This document shows, one piece after another, positions 27,445 through 36,614 of a DNA stretch of 64,000 bases. The DNA comes from Rossellomorea vietnamensis. GTDB taxonomy: Bacteria > Bacillota > Bacilli > Bacillales > Bacillaceae_B. Under the pieces are notes generated by a model. It ran no database searches and had not been told where the DNA came from. It was given only the letters and a program-made list of their open reading frames with translations. The position numbers were made by a program, and so were the translations under genes. The stretch is from the NCBI RefSeq assembly GCF_008180615.1, contig NZ_VTEH01000017.1, positions 38,919-102,918 on the forward strand. The letters are read 5' to 3'. The stretch's first letter is position 1. Every line of letters begins with the position of its first letter.

Positions 27445-27849
27445 ATGAGAAATAAGGAAAGGTTTCAAAAGATCAACTGGATTGTATTTGGAGCTCTGCT
27501 TTTTGTTGGCCTTCTTTTACTATCAGAAGGATTCGATGGAACTCGAAAACTGGTTGATTCACAGTCTTTTGATGCCGGGCAATCTCGTCTAGAGTTTCGC
27601 TGGGATTCTTCTCAAACAGCATTAGCGGCTGTTCTGCTTTTCTTTTCTGTCATACTGGCTATCGTCTGGAAAAGGGTCTTTCCATTTAATGTACCTCTCG
27701 CCATGATCCTCAGTGGATTCTTTTATGCATTGTTTACCATGGCTTATCTAACTGGATGGGGCGGTATCATTGGGTTTGTTGGCTTTGTGCTGTTTGTATC
27801 AGTTGGCGTCATTATGATTCTTTCGTATACGTTATATTTTTTTAGGTAG
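27445..27849 (+). CDS. Small membrane protein with four helices
   Basis: A 134-residue protein with helices at about 8-26, 56-76, 80-100 and 106-130 and one hydrophilic stretch (30-55) between the first two. AAAGGGGGC lies eight bases ahead of the ATG. Unrecognised. It starts a run of five small genes (27.4-29.0 kb), all on the same strand. Confidence 0.6.
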   Translation: MRNKERFQKINWIVFGALLFVGLLLLSEGFDGTRKLVDSQSFDAGQSRLEFRWDSSQTALAAVLLFFSVILAIVWKRVFPFNVPLAMILSGFFYALFTMAYLTGWGGIIGFVGFVLFVSVGVIMILSYTLYFFR

Positions 27850-27987
27850 TCCATCTGAGCAGTTATAAAATAACCTTCCTTTGTAAGGTGAATCTTTTGG
27901 TGTGAGAGTTTAAGTTTCTTAGTTTTAGGGGGTGTTGGTATTTATAAAAAGGAAAGGATCGTTAAAGATTGGGAAAGGTTCCGCCCA

Positions 27988-28197
27988 ATGGGCAAATGGA
28001 AATATATCATTTTCTTTGGATTGCTCTGTGGAGGTTCGGTATTTTTTCTTATTCAAGTCCTGATTAATTTCATCTTAGGCAATGAATTAGAAACAGGTAA
28101 TTATTTGACAGGAGCTGTTACATTTGGTGTATTATTCGGATTCTTCAATTGGAGCTTATCGGAACGCAGGTACAAAAAGTATAAAAGAAATCAATAA
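27988..28197 (+). CDS. Small two-helix membrane protein, start uncertain
   Basis: As called, 69 residues with two helices (about 6-28 and 36-54) and a basic tail. The ATG at 27988 has only GAAAGG nearby. The same frame stays open upstream and reads YKKERIVKDWERFRP, which looks like a real cytoplasmic N-terminus. A strong AGGGGG lies seven bases before an ATT codon at 27940, which would give 85 residues. So the true start may be the rare ATT. Family not recognised. Confidence 0.6.
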   Translation: MGKWKYIIFFGLLCGGSVFFLIQVLINFILGNELETGNYLTGAVTFGVLFGFFNWSLSERRYKKYKRNQ

Positions 28198-28223
28198 GTG
28201 CTCCTGCAGCGATAGGAAGTCAC

Positions 28224-28430
28224 ATGATGGTTAAGAAGAGCATCGGTTATTCGGCGGTCTATTTAACAACACAGATTATTTATCAATTATTCATCCATAA
28301 TGAAATAAGATGGGCTGAGAATTTAGGAATCAGCTTCATGGTGTTTTGGGTTTCTTTGTTTTTTCAGTGGGCAGATGTTCCTTATGATTGGAAAAAAGAA
28401 AATCAGCAAATGAAAAATGATAGTAATTGA
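28224..28430 (+). CDS. Small membrane protein
   Basis: A 68-residue protein with two short hydrophobic segments (about 8-25 and 34-52) and a charged C-terminus (DWKKENQQMKNDSN). ATAGGAAG precedes the ATG. It lies 26 bases after the previous gene. Unrecognised. Confidence 0.5.
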   Translation: MMVKKSIGYSAVYLTTQIIYQLFIHNEIRWAENLGISFMVFWVSLFFQWADVPYDWKKENQQMKNDSN

Positions 28431-28464
28431 GAATGATTCTTTGATTATTTTGGAAAGCTGGTGA

Positions 28465-28671
28465 ATGAACATGAGGGAAAAATTTCATTCGAGGCTTAAT
28501 AGCTGGAGAGAAAAGTATTCGAGCTTTGTCATAGCATTGGTTTGCTTGTGCAGCGCCTATGTAAGCTGGGGTGGAAATTGGGTGTTAACTGGTGTATTGG
28601 TGACAGGGGTTTTAGTTTGCGGGTCAATTGGATTCCATGATATTAAGCGCTCGAGGAAGCAAAGCTCTTAA
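28465..28671 (+). CDS. Small membrane protein
   Basis: A 68-residue protein: a charged amphipathic N-terminus (REKFHSRLNSWREKYS), two helices (about 21-38 and 42-56) and a basic tail. The ribosome site is weak (GGAAAG further upstream). It lies in the run of small genes and is unrecognised. Confidence 0.45.
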   Translation: MNMREKFHSRLNSWREKYSSFVIALVCLCSAYVSWGGNWVLTGVLVTGVLVCGSIGFHDIKRSRKQSS

Positions 28672-28714
28672 AGGCTGCTGTTCTGTCTCATCAAGGTAAA
28701 AGGGAGAAATAAGA

Positions 28715-28987
28715 ATGAATTTCGAAGAACACCAGCACTTACATATCGGCTATTATGAGAATGGATTTGATTTAGAAGCTGTTGCTTACAAAATGCAAGG
28801 AGAGGATAAGTGGGTTGTCTTCCTGGATGCTGAGCAAGACCTTTCAATATTTAAGGGTGTCTTAGAACAGTACAATAAAAATGTTTCTTTTGGATATAAA
28901 ATTTTCACAGTTAAGATGGATGATTTGTCGTACGAATCAGGACAGGTGCGATTCATAGACTGGTTGAGGCAGTTAAATATCATTTAA
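28715..28987 (+). CDS. Small soluble protein of unknown function
   Basis: A 90-residue soluble protein with alternating strands (WVVFLDAEQDL, KIFTVKMDDLSYE) and a C-terminal helix (RFIDWLRQLN). It has no cysteines or membrane segments. AAAGGGAG lies nine bases ahead of the ATG. It ends the run of small genes. Not recognised. Confidence 0.6.
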   Translation: MNFEEHQHLHIGYYENGFDLEAVAYKMQGEDKWVVFLDAEQDLSIFKGVLEQYNKNVSFGYKIFTVKMDDLSYESGQVRFIDWLRQLNII

Positions 28988-29216
28988 CGGGAAATAAGCA
29001 CGTTTATAAGGCAGTACTAGTTTTTTAAGAGTGTATGGATATAATTTCAACCTTAATGGTAAGCAGCCCTCATTTTTCTTTTGATTCAAATTATCCCTCA
29101 TAATCGTTCAATTCTAGTCCCAGAATAACTTCTTCTCACAGAGCGGGAGGAGTATCCGACTCATTGCAGAATAACTACTAAGTAGAGTTTAAAATTGATG
29201 GTATCAGGAGGGTATT

Positions 29217-29612
29217 ATGGGAAGATTAGTGCATTTTGAAATTCATGTAGATGAGATGGAGCGCGCAACTAAATTTTATGGCGGGGTATTTGGCTGGACA
29301 TTTGAAGATTGGACCGATTTTGCTGGAATGCCTTACATGGGAGCCGTAACGGGCGGAGAAGATCAACCGGGCATCAATGGGGCATTAATGCAGCGCCAAG
29401 GTCCTCCTCCAGAAATCAACCAGCCTATGAATGGTTATGCATGTACAATGGGTGTAGCGGATTACGATGCAACAGAAGCCAAGATTCTTGAAAATGGGGG
29501 ACAGGTGGCCATGCCTAAATATGCTCTGCCTGGAATGGCTTGGCAAGGATACTACAAGGATACAGAAGGTAATATTTTCGGAATCCATCAACCGGACGAG
29601 AATGCGAAATAG
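29217..29612 (+). CDS. VOC-family (glyoxalase-fold) protein
   Basis: A 131-residue protein made of one vicinal-oxygen-chelate module pair: HFEIHVDEMERATKFYGGVFGWTF at the start, and GYYKDTEGNIFGIHQP at the end with the terminal metal-type Glu/His pattern. AGGAGGG precedes the ATG. VOC proteins act as dioxygenases, isomerases or binding proteins; the substrate cannot be inferred. Single gene. Confidence 0.85.
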   Translation: MGRLVHFEIHVDEMERATKFYGGVFGWTFEDWTDFAGMPYMGAVTGGEDQPGINGALMQRQGPPPEINQPMNGYACTMGVADYDATEAKILENGGQVAMPKYALPGMAWQGYYKDTEGNIFGIHQPDENAK

Positions 29613-29781
29613 AACTCATAGATAAATAAGGATCCTTTTCCTTGCATTATACTTGTGGGGGCGAGGGTCTTTTTTGCTGTGAGGTAATTCTATCTATCCG
29701 TAGAAATATTTAAAATCTGTCCCTATAATCATTTTCAGCCCAAAATCTAGTGTAAAAGTGAATCACAATGCCTTTGAAGAT

Positions 29782-30345
29782 TACTTGCGGGCCAGTATCT
29801 AAGGACGAGATTAATCTCAACGGCCCGTAAACATCACTTGCGGTCCAATATCTAGAGGAAAAGGCATTCTCAACGGCCCGTAAACATTACTTGCGGTCCA
29901 ATATCTAGAGGAAAAGGCAATCTCAACGGCCCGTAAACATCACTTGCGGTCCAATATCTAGAGGAAAAGGCATTCTCAACGGCCCGTAAACGTTACTTGC
30001 GGTCCAATATCTAGAGGAAAAGGCATTCTCAATGGGCCGTAAACGTCACTTGCGGTCCAATATCTAATGGAAGAAGTAATCTCAACGGTCCGTAACCGTC
30101 ACTGGCAATCCAATATCTAGAGGAAAAGGCATTCTCAATGAGCCGTAAACGTCACTTGCGGTCCAATATCTAGAGGAAGAGGCAGTCTCAACGGCCCGTA
30201 ACCGTTACTTACGGGCAATCTTCGGCTAAAAAAACAAACTAAAAGGGCCGTATAACATAAATGCGGCCCATTTTCTCGCGAATTAAGGCAATATTACGGC
30301 CCAGAATCATCTCCGCTGATATTGCGGTTCAACATCTACCAAAAA
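29782..30345. repeat. 53-bp tandem repeat array, nine regular units plus decayed tail
   Basis: Units begin at 29782, 29835, 29888, 29941, 29994, 30047, 30100, 30153 and 30206, an exact 53-bp period, followed by about 100 bases of decayed copies. GGCCCGTAA pairs across a seven-base loop with TTGCGGTCC or TTGCGGGCC, giving a hairpin at each unit junction. It lies between the VOC and superoxide dismutase genes. Confidence 0.92.
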
Positions 30346-30398
30346 AACTGCACCAAGCAGCTACTAACTACTAACAAAACATTTTACCCAGTCTCATT

Positions 30399-31307
30399 TT
30401 AAAAGGGTTTCCATTTAACCTTTTTGGCTTCGTTATACCGCTTCTCAACCTCATTCCAATTAACGACATTCCACCAATTATCCACGTATTTACCCCGGTT
30501 GTTTTCATACTGCAAGTAGTAGGCGTGCTCCCAGACATCCAATACCAGAAGGGGAATGACATCCCACTGGCTCAAATTCTGGTGCTTCTCTGCTTGCAGG
30601 ATTTCCAGCCGGTGAGAACGCGGAGACCAGACAAGAATCGCCCAACCTGAAGCTTCTACATTTTTTGCCGCTTCTGAAAAATGGCGTTTAAACTGATCGA
30701 AGCTTCCAAACGAAGAATTGATTTCGGCAAGTAAAGCTCCTTTCGGCTTACCGCCGCCTTGAGGGCTCATGATGTTCCAGAAGATAGTATGCAGATAGTG
30801 GCCTGCTCCATTGAAGGCTGCTTCCCGTTCCCAATGTTTGATCAAGGCAAAATCGTTCGTTCTTCTTGCTTTTTCCATTTCTTTTTCAGCTTTATTGAGG
30901 CCGTCGACATAACTTTGATGGTGCTTGTCATGGTGAAGTTCCATGATTCTCTTAGCTATATAAGGTTCTAGAGCTTTATATGGATAGGGAAGAGGGGGAA
31001 GTTTATGGCCGCCAATTGGCACGGCGGAGGTATTTCTTTGTTCGTCTGTTTCCGTCAGAGATAGAATAGACTCCCATTGTTGTGATAATAGGACAGAGTG
31101 CTGCTGTAGTTGATTGGCAGTCTGTTGATCCGGCAAAGTGCTGTTATTTCTATGCAGCTCCAGTTGTTTGATGAACTCATCTAATTGTTCACTGAATTCC
31201 GAGGTTTCATCACTTAAAGGAAGTTGGTCAAGGTTGCACGCATTATTCCATTCTTTTATCATCTCAGCCGCGAATCGATTCAGTTCATTCATCACATTTT
31301 CGCTCAA
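30399..31307 (-). CDS. Fe/Mn superoxide dismutase with N-terminal extension
   Basis: A 302-residue protein. The first 100 residues are a helical extension with no clear match, as in the longer second SOD of several bacilli. The SOD domain starts at HKLPPLPYPYKALEPY. Metal ligands by alignment are His125 (LHHDKHH), His173 (GHYLHTIFW), Asp258 and His262 (DVWEHAYYLQY). It converts superoxide to peroxide and oxygen in the cytoplasm; the choice of metal is not settled by sequence. The TTG start lies seven bases after AAAGGTGG. Confidence 0.9.
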   Translation of the reverse strand: MSENVMNELNRFAAEMIKEWNNACNLDQLPLSDETSEFSEQLDEFIKQLELHRNNSTLPDQQTANQLQQHSVLLSQQWESILSLTETDEQRNTSAVPIGGHKLPPLPYPYKALEPYIAKRIMELHHDKHHQSYVDGLNKAEKEMEKARRTNDFALIKHWEREAAFNGAGHYLHTIFWNIMSPQGGGKPKGALLAEINSSFGSFDQFKRHFSEAAKNVEASGWAILVWSPRSHRLEILQAEKHQNLSQWDVIPLLVLDVWEHAYYLQYENNRGKYVDNWWNVVNWNEVEKRYNEAKKVKWKPF

Positions 31308-31378
31308 TTAGAACCCACCTTTCTTCATCGTTACACTATATGATGCAAGCGCTAAAAGATGGTAAAAATTTTTCGCGA

Positions 31379-31412
31379 AAAAGCCGCAACGATTATATTG
31401 CGGCTTTTTGGT
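31379..31412 (-). terminator. Terminator after the pentapeptide-repeat gene
   Basis: Eleven-base perfect arms AAAAGCCGCAA (31379-31389) and TTGCGGCTTTT (31398-31408); T-rich on both strands. Confidence 0.85.
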
Positions 31413-31415
31413 GCA

Positions 31416-32051
31416 TTAATCAACTATAACAATTCCCAATAATGCTGCGAATTGGATAGCTTGGTTTGTGGACACCTTGCATCCCTTCAAATCAGGTATA
31501 GATACAGAAATTGTTTCAAAAGCGGAAGTGCTGATATCGACACCTTTTAGAGAGGTACTTTCAAAGCTTGCATGGTTGAGGCCGCAGTAGTGAAACTCTA
31601 CTTTTTTAAATGTGCAGTCATAAAAATCTGCACGCTCCAATGTGCTGTCTCTCATGTTGACTTTTTCAAGCTTGGAATTTCCAAAAGAAGCTAAGTTTAG
31701 TAAGGAATCTTGAAATGCAACATTTCCAAAGCGGGCCTCTGTAAAATCAACTCCGAGCAATTTGCAATTTTTGAAGACGGTCCTGTGTATGGATGCACCG
31801 CTCATTCTGGCGTTAGAAAAATCGCAATTCTCAAAGCGTACATCAGTGAGGTCAATAGCGGAAAAATCAGTATTGGTAAACCTGCAATTCTTTAAGGTCA
31901 TGCGGTACAAACGCGCTTTCGGCAGGGCTTCATCCTCAAAAACAGAATCCTGGATTTCGCATAATTCCAATTCAGGATCTTCTTCATAAAATATATCGTT
32001 AAAATTTTTCAAAGGTAAATCATTAGGTATATTAGGCGTTTCAATCTTCAT
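31416..32051 (-). CDS. Qnr-like pentapeptide-repeat protein
   Basis: A 211-residue protein with about 25 tandem five-residue repeats of A(D/N)LXX type (FTNTDFSAIDLTDVRFENCD, then FSNARMSGASIH) forming a quadrilateral beta-helix. The C-terminus LKGCKVSTNQAIQFAALLGI matches the dimerisation end of Qnr/MfpA-class gyrase-protecting proteins. It may therefore shield DNA gyrase, but binding cannot be proven from sequence. The ATG at 32051 lies seven bases after GGAGGGG. Confidence 0.8.
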   Translation of the reverse strand: MKIETPNIPNDLPLKNFNDIFYEEDPELELCEIQDSVFEDEALPKARLYRMTLKNCRFTNTDFSAIDLTDVRFENCDFSNARMSGASIHRTVFKNCKLLGVDFTEARFGNVAFQDSLLNLASFGNSKLEKVNMRDSTLERADFYDCTFKKVEFHYCGLNHASFESTSLKGVDISTSAFETISVSIPDLKGCKVSTNQAIQFAALLGIVIVD

Positions 32052-32282
32052 CAAATGGCCCCTCCTGCTATTTTTAATAGTAGAAATTTGGTGCTTTAAA
32101 GCAGTTCTTGTTAACTATAAGAATAAAACGAGTTAATTAATAGTCTTTCATTTTTTGAAAGTTTATGTACACTGCAGCCTTCATTATACAAACCAATTAC
32201 TGCGTTTTATCTGTGATACACTCAATTAATGGCCAGTCGAGCTAAGCAGTTTGAATGAAGAGTTTTAGAAGGGAGTATATTT

Positions 32283-33236
32283 ATGGATGATGTATGGGAG
32301 CGCTCATTCCCTTTTTACCATATAGAAAGGGCAGACGCCGAAGAGATATTCTCTAAGTTCGATAAGAGAATTGAAATAGTAGATTACACTCCTATTAATA
32401 TAGGGTGCAGAAATAGTAATTATCGAGTGGCAACCAATAAAGGCCCGTTTTTGTTAAGAATTTTACCCCTGAATGAAACAGGCTATATTGCAGAGAAAAA
32501 AGCCCACAGTATCTTCTATGGATACATTACCATACCTGAGTTGCTATACGTTTCAACTGACAATAGTACAAAGAGGACATGCTTGATTTATAGATACATA
32601 GAGGGAACGTCCATGCAGGATAAGATAAAGAAAAATGGAAAGCTGGATGACATGATTATCAAGAAGGTAGCTGAAAGTGCTGCACTTATTCACAATACCC
32701 CTTTTAAAGAAGACGATGAAGGTGAAATATACCCTCCTTTTCATACTTGGTTTAATTTATTCCTCAATCAAGAAAATGTAACAGGACGGCTGGGGATTGA
32801 TCTTAAAAAAAGAGTAGAGAGGCTGGTTGATAATAAGGAAGGAGATCTAAAAGTTATTGAAAAGTTTAAGAGTTTTATCCACTCAGATTTTAGGCCGGTA
32901 AATATGATGATTGACCAAGCTGGGGAGGTGTGGATAGTAGACTGGGAGTTTTCAGGAGGAGGTCACAGCCTTGCGGATATAGGGCAGTTCTTTCGATACT
33001 CTCATTCTTTTAAAAGAGAACAAGTTTTGCAGTTCGGAAAAACTTATAACCACTATTCAAAGAGAAACTTACCGGCAGACTGGTTTGAATTGAGCAAGCT
33101 TCGCGATTTGGTGAATCCGCTGCAGATGCTTGGAGCAAAAGGAAGCCGGCCGAATAAGTACAAAGATTTAAAAGAGATTATAGAAGGCACCGTACTTTTT
33201 TTGACTATTAATCAGTTCATCAATCCAGTAAGTTAA
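32283..33236 (+). CDS. Aminoglycoside/choline-kinase-type phosphotransferase
   Basis: A 317-residue protein of the APH/choline kinase fold. Motifs in order: the ATP-lobe strand NYRVATNKGPFLLRILP, the hinge YRYIEG, the catalytic HSDFRPVNMMID (Brenner motif, catalytic Asp in HSD) and the metal-binding VDWEFS. It would phosphorylate a small hydroxyl compound using ATP; drug resistance should not be assumed. GAAGGGAG precedes the ATG. Single gene. Confidence 0.85.
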   Translation: MDDVWERSFPFYHIERADAEEIFSKFDKRIEIVDYTPINIGCRNSNYRVATNKGPFLLRILPLNETGYIAEKKAHSIFYGYITIPELLYVSTDNSTKRTCLIYRYIEGTSMQDKIKKNGKLDDMIIKKVAESAALIHNTPFKEDDEGEIYPPFHTWFNLFLNQENVTGRLGIDLKKRVERLVDNKEGDLKVIEKFKSFIHSDFRPVNMMIDQAGEVWIVDWEFSGGGHSLADIGQFFRYSHSFKREQVLQFGKTYNHYSKRNLPADWFELSKLRDLVNPLQMLGAKGSRPNKYKDLKEIIEGTVLFLTINQFINPVS

Positions 33237-33392
33237 AGTGGAAAAGTCCTTCAACATCATTTATTATAGATAAGTATTAGTTCTAATTACCCATTGGAGG
33301 AAGCAGGGTTAATGTGTCTTTTATGCTAGTTATTTCAAAAAGATTGTTGCATTAGTTTGCTATTTTTTCTTCCTTCCTCTTTATGTAGAGGG

Positions 33393-33622
33393 ATTGGAAC
33401 GGAAGGCGTGCGACCTCTTGCGGGATTAGCGGTCGTCTAGTTCCAGCGCCTAGCCCCTTGGGGTCAAATAACCTTAAGAGAATAAAAGGAAAGAGCGCCT
33501 TTTTTTCTCTTGAGAACATTTGCCTGTCGGGGCTGACCAAGGCGCTTCCACTTTTTAAACAGACAAAGCCGTGGAGGCTCACCGCCCGCCCCGCGGAGTC
33601 GTGCGGCTGGAGTGGAAATTCA
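33393..33622. repeat. Dispersed Bacillaceae intergenic repeat
   Basis: A high-G+C block with long-range pairing: AGCGCCTAGCCCC with the complementary GGGGCTGACCAAGGCGCT, plus imperfect outer arms (GGCGTGCGAC and GTCGTGCGGC). I recognise the core as a dispersed repeat found in many Bacillaceae genomes. Its function, if any, is unknown. The remainder of 33237-33688 holds no gene. Confidence 0.7.
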
Positions 33623-33688
33623 TTACTTTTCCCTAGCCTCAATCTTTGCGAAAAAACCTTTTAACTATAAAACTATGGAGGACAAGCT

Positions 33689-35167
33689 TTGAATAAAAAA
33701 CATGAATTACTTAATCAAAGAAACAAACTGCTAGTCAAGTTGACGTGGTTTTCTATTGCACTCAGCATTGTCATTAATTTAACGAGAGGATCAGGGTGGG
33801 AGATACTTGCGATCATTGCCGTGATGGGCGGGATTTCCACTGGAATCAGCACATTTATGGCATGGAAAGAAGTCGGCGTTAAATATGTCATGTACATACT
33901 GATGCTTGGATTGACCATCATTACCTATTCCATGATGTCATCGAATCCCGGCTTTCTATCCTATTTGATGGTTTATTATAATTTAGCCGTCATAGCCATG
34001 TATCAGCAGATGAAGCCAATCATCGTCACTGGACTGACTCAAATTGGGCTGACAGTCCTTTTTTACATAAAATTCAACGAACCTATGTTTTCAGAATATG
34101 GCCTTGCTGGTCTTATGACATTGATTATGTATCTTATACTCGTCACATCTTTTCTGCTGTTTCAAGCCAAACTTAACACAAATATTCAGCGTAACTCTTG
34201 GAAGAATGAAGAGGAAGCCCTGGCTGCAAAAGAACAGGCTGAAGAGATCATCCTTACAGTCCGCAATTCAGTCGATTCTTTGCGTTCTTTCAGCAGCGGC
34301 TTGAAGGAAAACATCACGGTCACCGGCAGCATATCGTCCGATGTAGCAGTAACGTTCAATGAAATGGCCGCGTCGATTGAACATCAAGCTCTAAGCGTTT
34401 CAGACATAAACCGCCTTATAATGGACAGCACCAACAGCACTGGTGACGTATCGAATGCTTCCAATAAGATGAAGGCATTGACAGAATCATCTGTGGAAGT
34501 GACCAAGAATGCTAATGAAAAAATCGAAAGCCTGGATTCTGAAATGGAAGGCTTGAGCAAAATTATGAATGGGACAAAGGATACAATGAGTCAGCTGGAA
34601 CAGGACGCCGCCCAAATCAGTGAGATTCTAAGCGTCATAAATTCCATCTCAGAACAAACCAACCTCCTGGCTTTAAACGCGGCAATCGAAGCTGCACGCG
34701 CTGGAGAGCATGGTAAAGGGTTTGCGGTTGTGGCCGATGAGGTTCGAAAGCTCGCCGAAGACTCACAGGGATCAACGCAAAAGATCACGAATATCTTGAA
34801 TAAGATCCAAATCAATACAGAAAACGCAGCTAATCAAGTTGAAAAAGGAACGAATGCAGTACAAACCAGTCAGGATAACACCAAAGAAATCAAGAGCGTT
34901 TTGGAGCAAGTCAGCTCAAACGGAAAAAGTGTCATGGAACAGGCTGAAATCATCGATGGCCTTATCAAAACCCTGATTGAGTCTTCCATGAAAACTTCCG
35001 AAGAGGTTAACGCTGTTTCTTCTGTAACAGAACAAACCGCTGCCGGAGTAGAAGAGGTACTGGCAAGTGTCGAAGAGCAAAACGGCAAAGTGAATGAAAT
35101 CGTCAACAATTATACTTCACTCGAAGATTCCATCCAAACGTTATATAACGTAGTTAAGCGTACATAG
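33689..35167 (+). CDS. Methyl-accepting chemotaxis protein without HAMP
   Basis: A 492-residue chemoreceptor. Six helices in the first 165 residues form an integral membrane sensor with no large extracellular domain. A cytoplasmic coiled coil follows directly, with the highly conserved signalling tip NLLALNAAIEAARAGEHG then FAVVADEVRKLAE. No HAMP domain is seen. It should couple to CheA/CheW at the membrane; ligand unknown. The TTG start lies after ATGGAGG. A terminator follows at 35259. Confidence 0.9.
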   Translation: MNKKHELLNQRNKLLVKLTWFSIALSIVINLTRGSGWEILAIIAVMGGISTGISTFMAWKEVGVKYVMYILMLGLTIITYSMMSSNPGFLSYLMVYYNLAVIAMYQQMKPIIVTGLTQIGLTVLFYIKFNEPMFSEYGLAGLMTLIMYLILVTSFLLFQAKLNTNIQRNSWKNEEEALAAKEQAEEIILTVRNSVDSLRSFSSGLKENITVTGSISSDVAVTFNEMAASIEHQALSVSDINRLIMDSTNSTGDVSNASNKMKALTESSVEVTKNANEKIESLDSEMEGLSKIMNGTKDTMSQLEQDAAQISEILSVINSISEQTNLLALNAAIEAARAGEHGKGFAVVADEVRKLAEDSQGSTQKITNILNKIQINTENAANQVEKGTNAVQTSQDNTKEIKSVLEQVSSNGKSVMEQAEIIDGLIKTLIESSMKTSEEVNAVSSVTEQTAAGVEEVLASVEEQNGKVNEIVNNYTSLEDSIQTLYNVVKRT

Positions 35168-35258
35168 TAAGAGGAATAATGTTTAGACAGGGCAGGCCGA
35201 GTTAATTTTATCTGTACAGCACCTGACTTAATAACAGGAATATCAAGCCTAGATATAG

Positions 35259-35294
35259 AAACCATCCCCTCAATATGAAGGGATGGTTTTAATG
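35259..35294 (+). terminator. Terminator after the chemoreceptor gene
   Basis: AACCATCCC (35259-35267) pairs with GGGATGGTT (35280-35288), followed by TTTAATGTTTT. The rest of 35168-35468 shows nothing else. Confidence 0.75.
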
Positions 35295-35468
35295 TTTTAA
35301 AGTACTAAAACAACAAGATGAAATATCCGAATTCACCTTATGTTTGAAAGCTTTTTACCGTTCTTTTATGGGTACCTGCAGTCTTCCTTTTCCGTTTAAA
35401 CCTGTTCTCTTAAGGGTATTCGCTCTATGATATCAGTGACCAGGAATGAATTGAGAGGAAGTGTGAAA

Positions 35469-35990
35469 ATGCTTGAAACTTTGTTATTCGACAATTGGAA
35501 AAGCCTTCTCAGGGCAGCGGTGATGTGCCTATTGGCTTATCCGTTTCTTATCTTTGTCCTGAGGCTCTTCGGTAAACGCACTCTTACCAATGTAAATATG
35601 TTTGATTTTATTATAACAGTAACCTATGGTGCCACCTTATCCAGCATTTTAACAAATGATAAAGTCTCATTTGCAGAAGGAGCCATCATTTTATTAATGC
35701 TCACTCTGCTGCAGATGATTATTGCCAAACTGACCAGAAATTCAAAAAGATTTTCTGACTTAATTAAAGCCTCTCCGTCATTTCTCTATAATGAGGGAGA
35801 ATTTAATGAAAATGAAATGCAGAAGCAGAGGATCTGTCTGGATGATTTGCGATCAAAAGTCCGGAAAGAGGGGATGGGGTCATTTGAAAACCTCGAGGCC
35901 ATTGTGCTTGAAGGAGATGGCTCGCTATCTATCATAAAAAAAGAAGAGGGGGCATCGAAAGCGGCGTTGATCGGAGTGAAGGGTAAATAG
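35469..35990 (+). CDS. DUF421 (YetF-type) membrane protein
   Basis: A 173-residue DUF421 protein: three helices (about 12-32, 38-58 and 63-82) and a small soluble C-terminal domain. Landmarks are RLFGKRTLTNVNMFDFIITVTYGATL and FLYNEGEFNE. The family includes spore-associated YetF/YdfS-like proteins of unknown function. It is shorter than the usual 220-240 residues because the C-terminal part is brief. The ATG at 35469 has AGAGGAAG seven bases upstream; a more distal ATG at 35427 does not. A G-U-rich hairpin near 36071-36100 may be its terminator. Confidence 0.8.
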   Translation: MLETLLFDNWKSLLRAAVMCLLAYPFLIFVLRLFGKRTLTNVNMFDFIITVTYGATLSSILTNDKVSFAEGAIILLMLTLLQMIIAKLTRNSKRFSDLIKASPSFLYNEGEFNENEMQKQRICLDDLRSKVRKEGMGSFENLEAIVLEGDGSLSIIKKEEGASKAALIGVKGK

Positions 35991-36186
35991 ATCTTCATAA
36001 AAACCCCACTAAAAAACGGTGTGGCATGCAAAGAGTAATAATATAAAACACTAAATGAAGAAAGGTTTTTAAGGCGCAATTCCTTTTAGGGATTGTGCTT
36101 CTTTTAGTTCAAATCATCGATAAAAACCCTCACTGTAGACTATACGAGTGCCTTACGCAACAAATGATAAATCAGAGAGTCAGCCG

Positions 36187-36385
36187 GCACCGAATCGTAA
36201 AAAAGAGAAATCGGTGCAGTCAGAAGGGTCGGCAGGCAGCATCGACTTTCCTGAAAAAGAAATCGACGCACTCAGAAGAAGCCCCATCTGGCATTGAATC
36301 TCTGAAAATAAAAATATACTCAGTCAGAAGAGTCCGCTGCCAGTATCAAAATCCGTTTAAGAGAAATTGATGTAGTCAGAAAGAG
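36187..36385. repeat. Degenerate 52-bp tandem repeat, four units
   Basis: Units start at 36187, 36239 and 36291, with a fourth near 36343; the internal CAGTCAGAAG box recurs at 36216, 36268, 36320 and 36372, always 52 bases apart. Hairpin arms co-vary: CACCGA with TCGGTG, TCGA with TCGA, and ATCAA with TTGAT. No gene is visible in 35991-36614 apart from this and the palindromic element near 36455-36500. Confidence 0.85.
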
Positions 36386-36454
36386 CTTGCAGCCCAGCCC
36401 GCAAACATTAACATACATCGACCCTCATACTTAAAACCCTGTCGGTTCTTATAT

Positions 36455-36502
36455 CAAACGGGACAAGGAACCTGTCCCTCCGTCTTGAGGAACCTGTCCA
36501 TA
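36455..36502. repeat. GGGAC/GTCCC palindromic element
   Basis: GGGACAAGGAACCTGTCCC folds on itself, and GAGGAACCTGTCC repeats the half 25 bases later. The core is shared with the palindrome at 23684-23732. Confidence 0.6.
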
Positions 36503-36522
36503 CCCAACCCGCAAATTAAGTA

Positions 36523-36551
36523 TTGTCTGAATATTCCTTCTGTTATATAAT
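36523..36551 (+). promoter_or_regulatory. Promoter of the malate synthase gene
   Basis: TTGTCT (36523-36528), a 17-base spacer, TATAAT (36546-36551). A consensus-quality SigA promoter. Confidence 0.7.
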
Positions 36552-36571
36552 AATAAATATTAAAGTGAAAT

Positions 36572-36585
36572 CTGTAATAGTACAG
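36572..36585. promoter_or_regulatory. Operator CTGT-N6-ACAG at malate synthase
   Basis: CTGTAATAGTACAG lies about 15 bases downstream of the expected transcription start. The same motif occurs twice at the isocitrate lyase promoter, one copy at the same distance from the -10 element. Confidence 0.65.
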
Positions 36586-36614
36586 TAAATTCACGAACTA
36601 AAGGAGGAAATCAG

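Noticed and set aside
36095..36370. 91-codon frame
   Set aside because: It runs through the degenerate 52-bp repeats and has no protein-like pattern.
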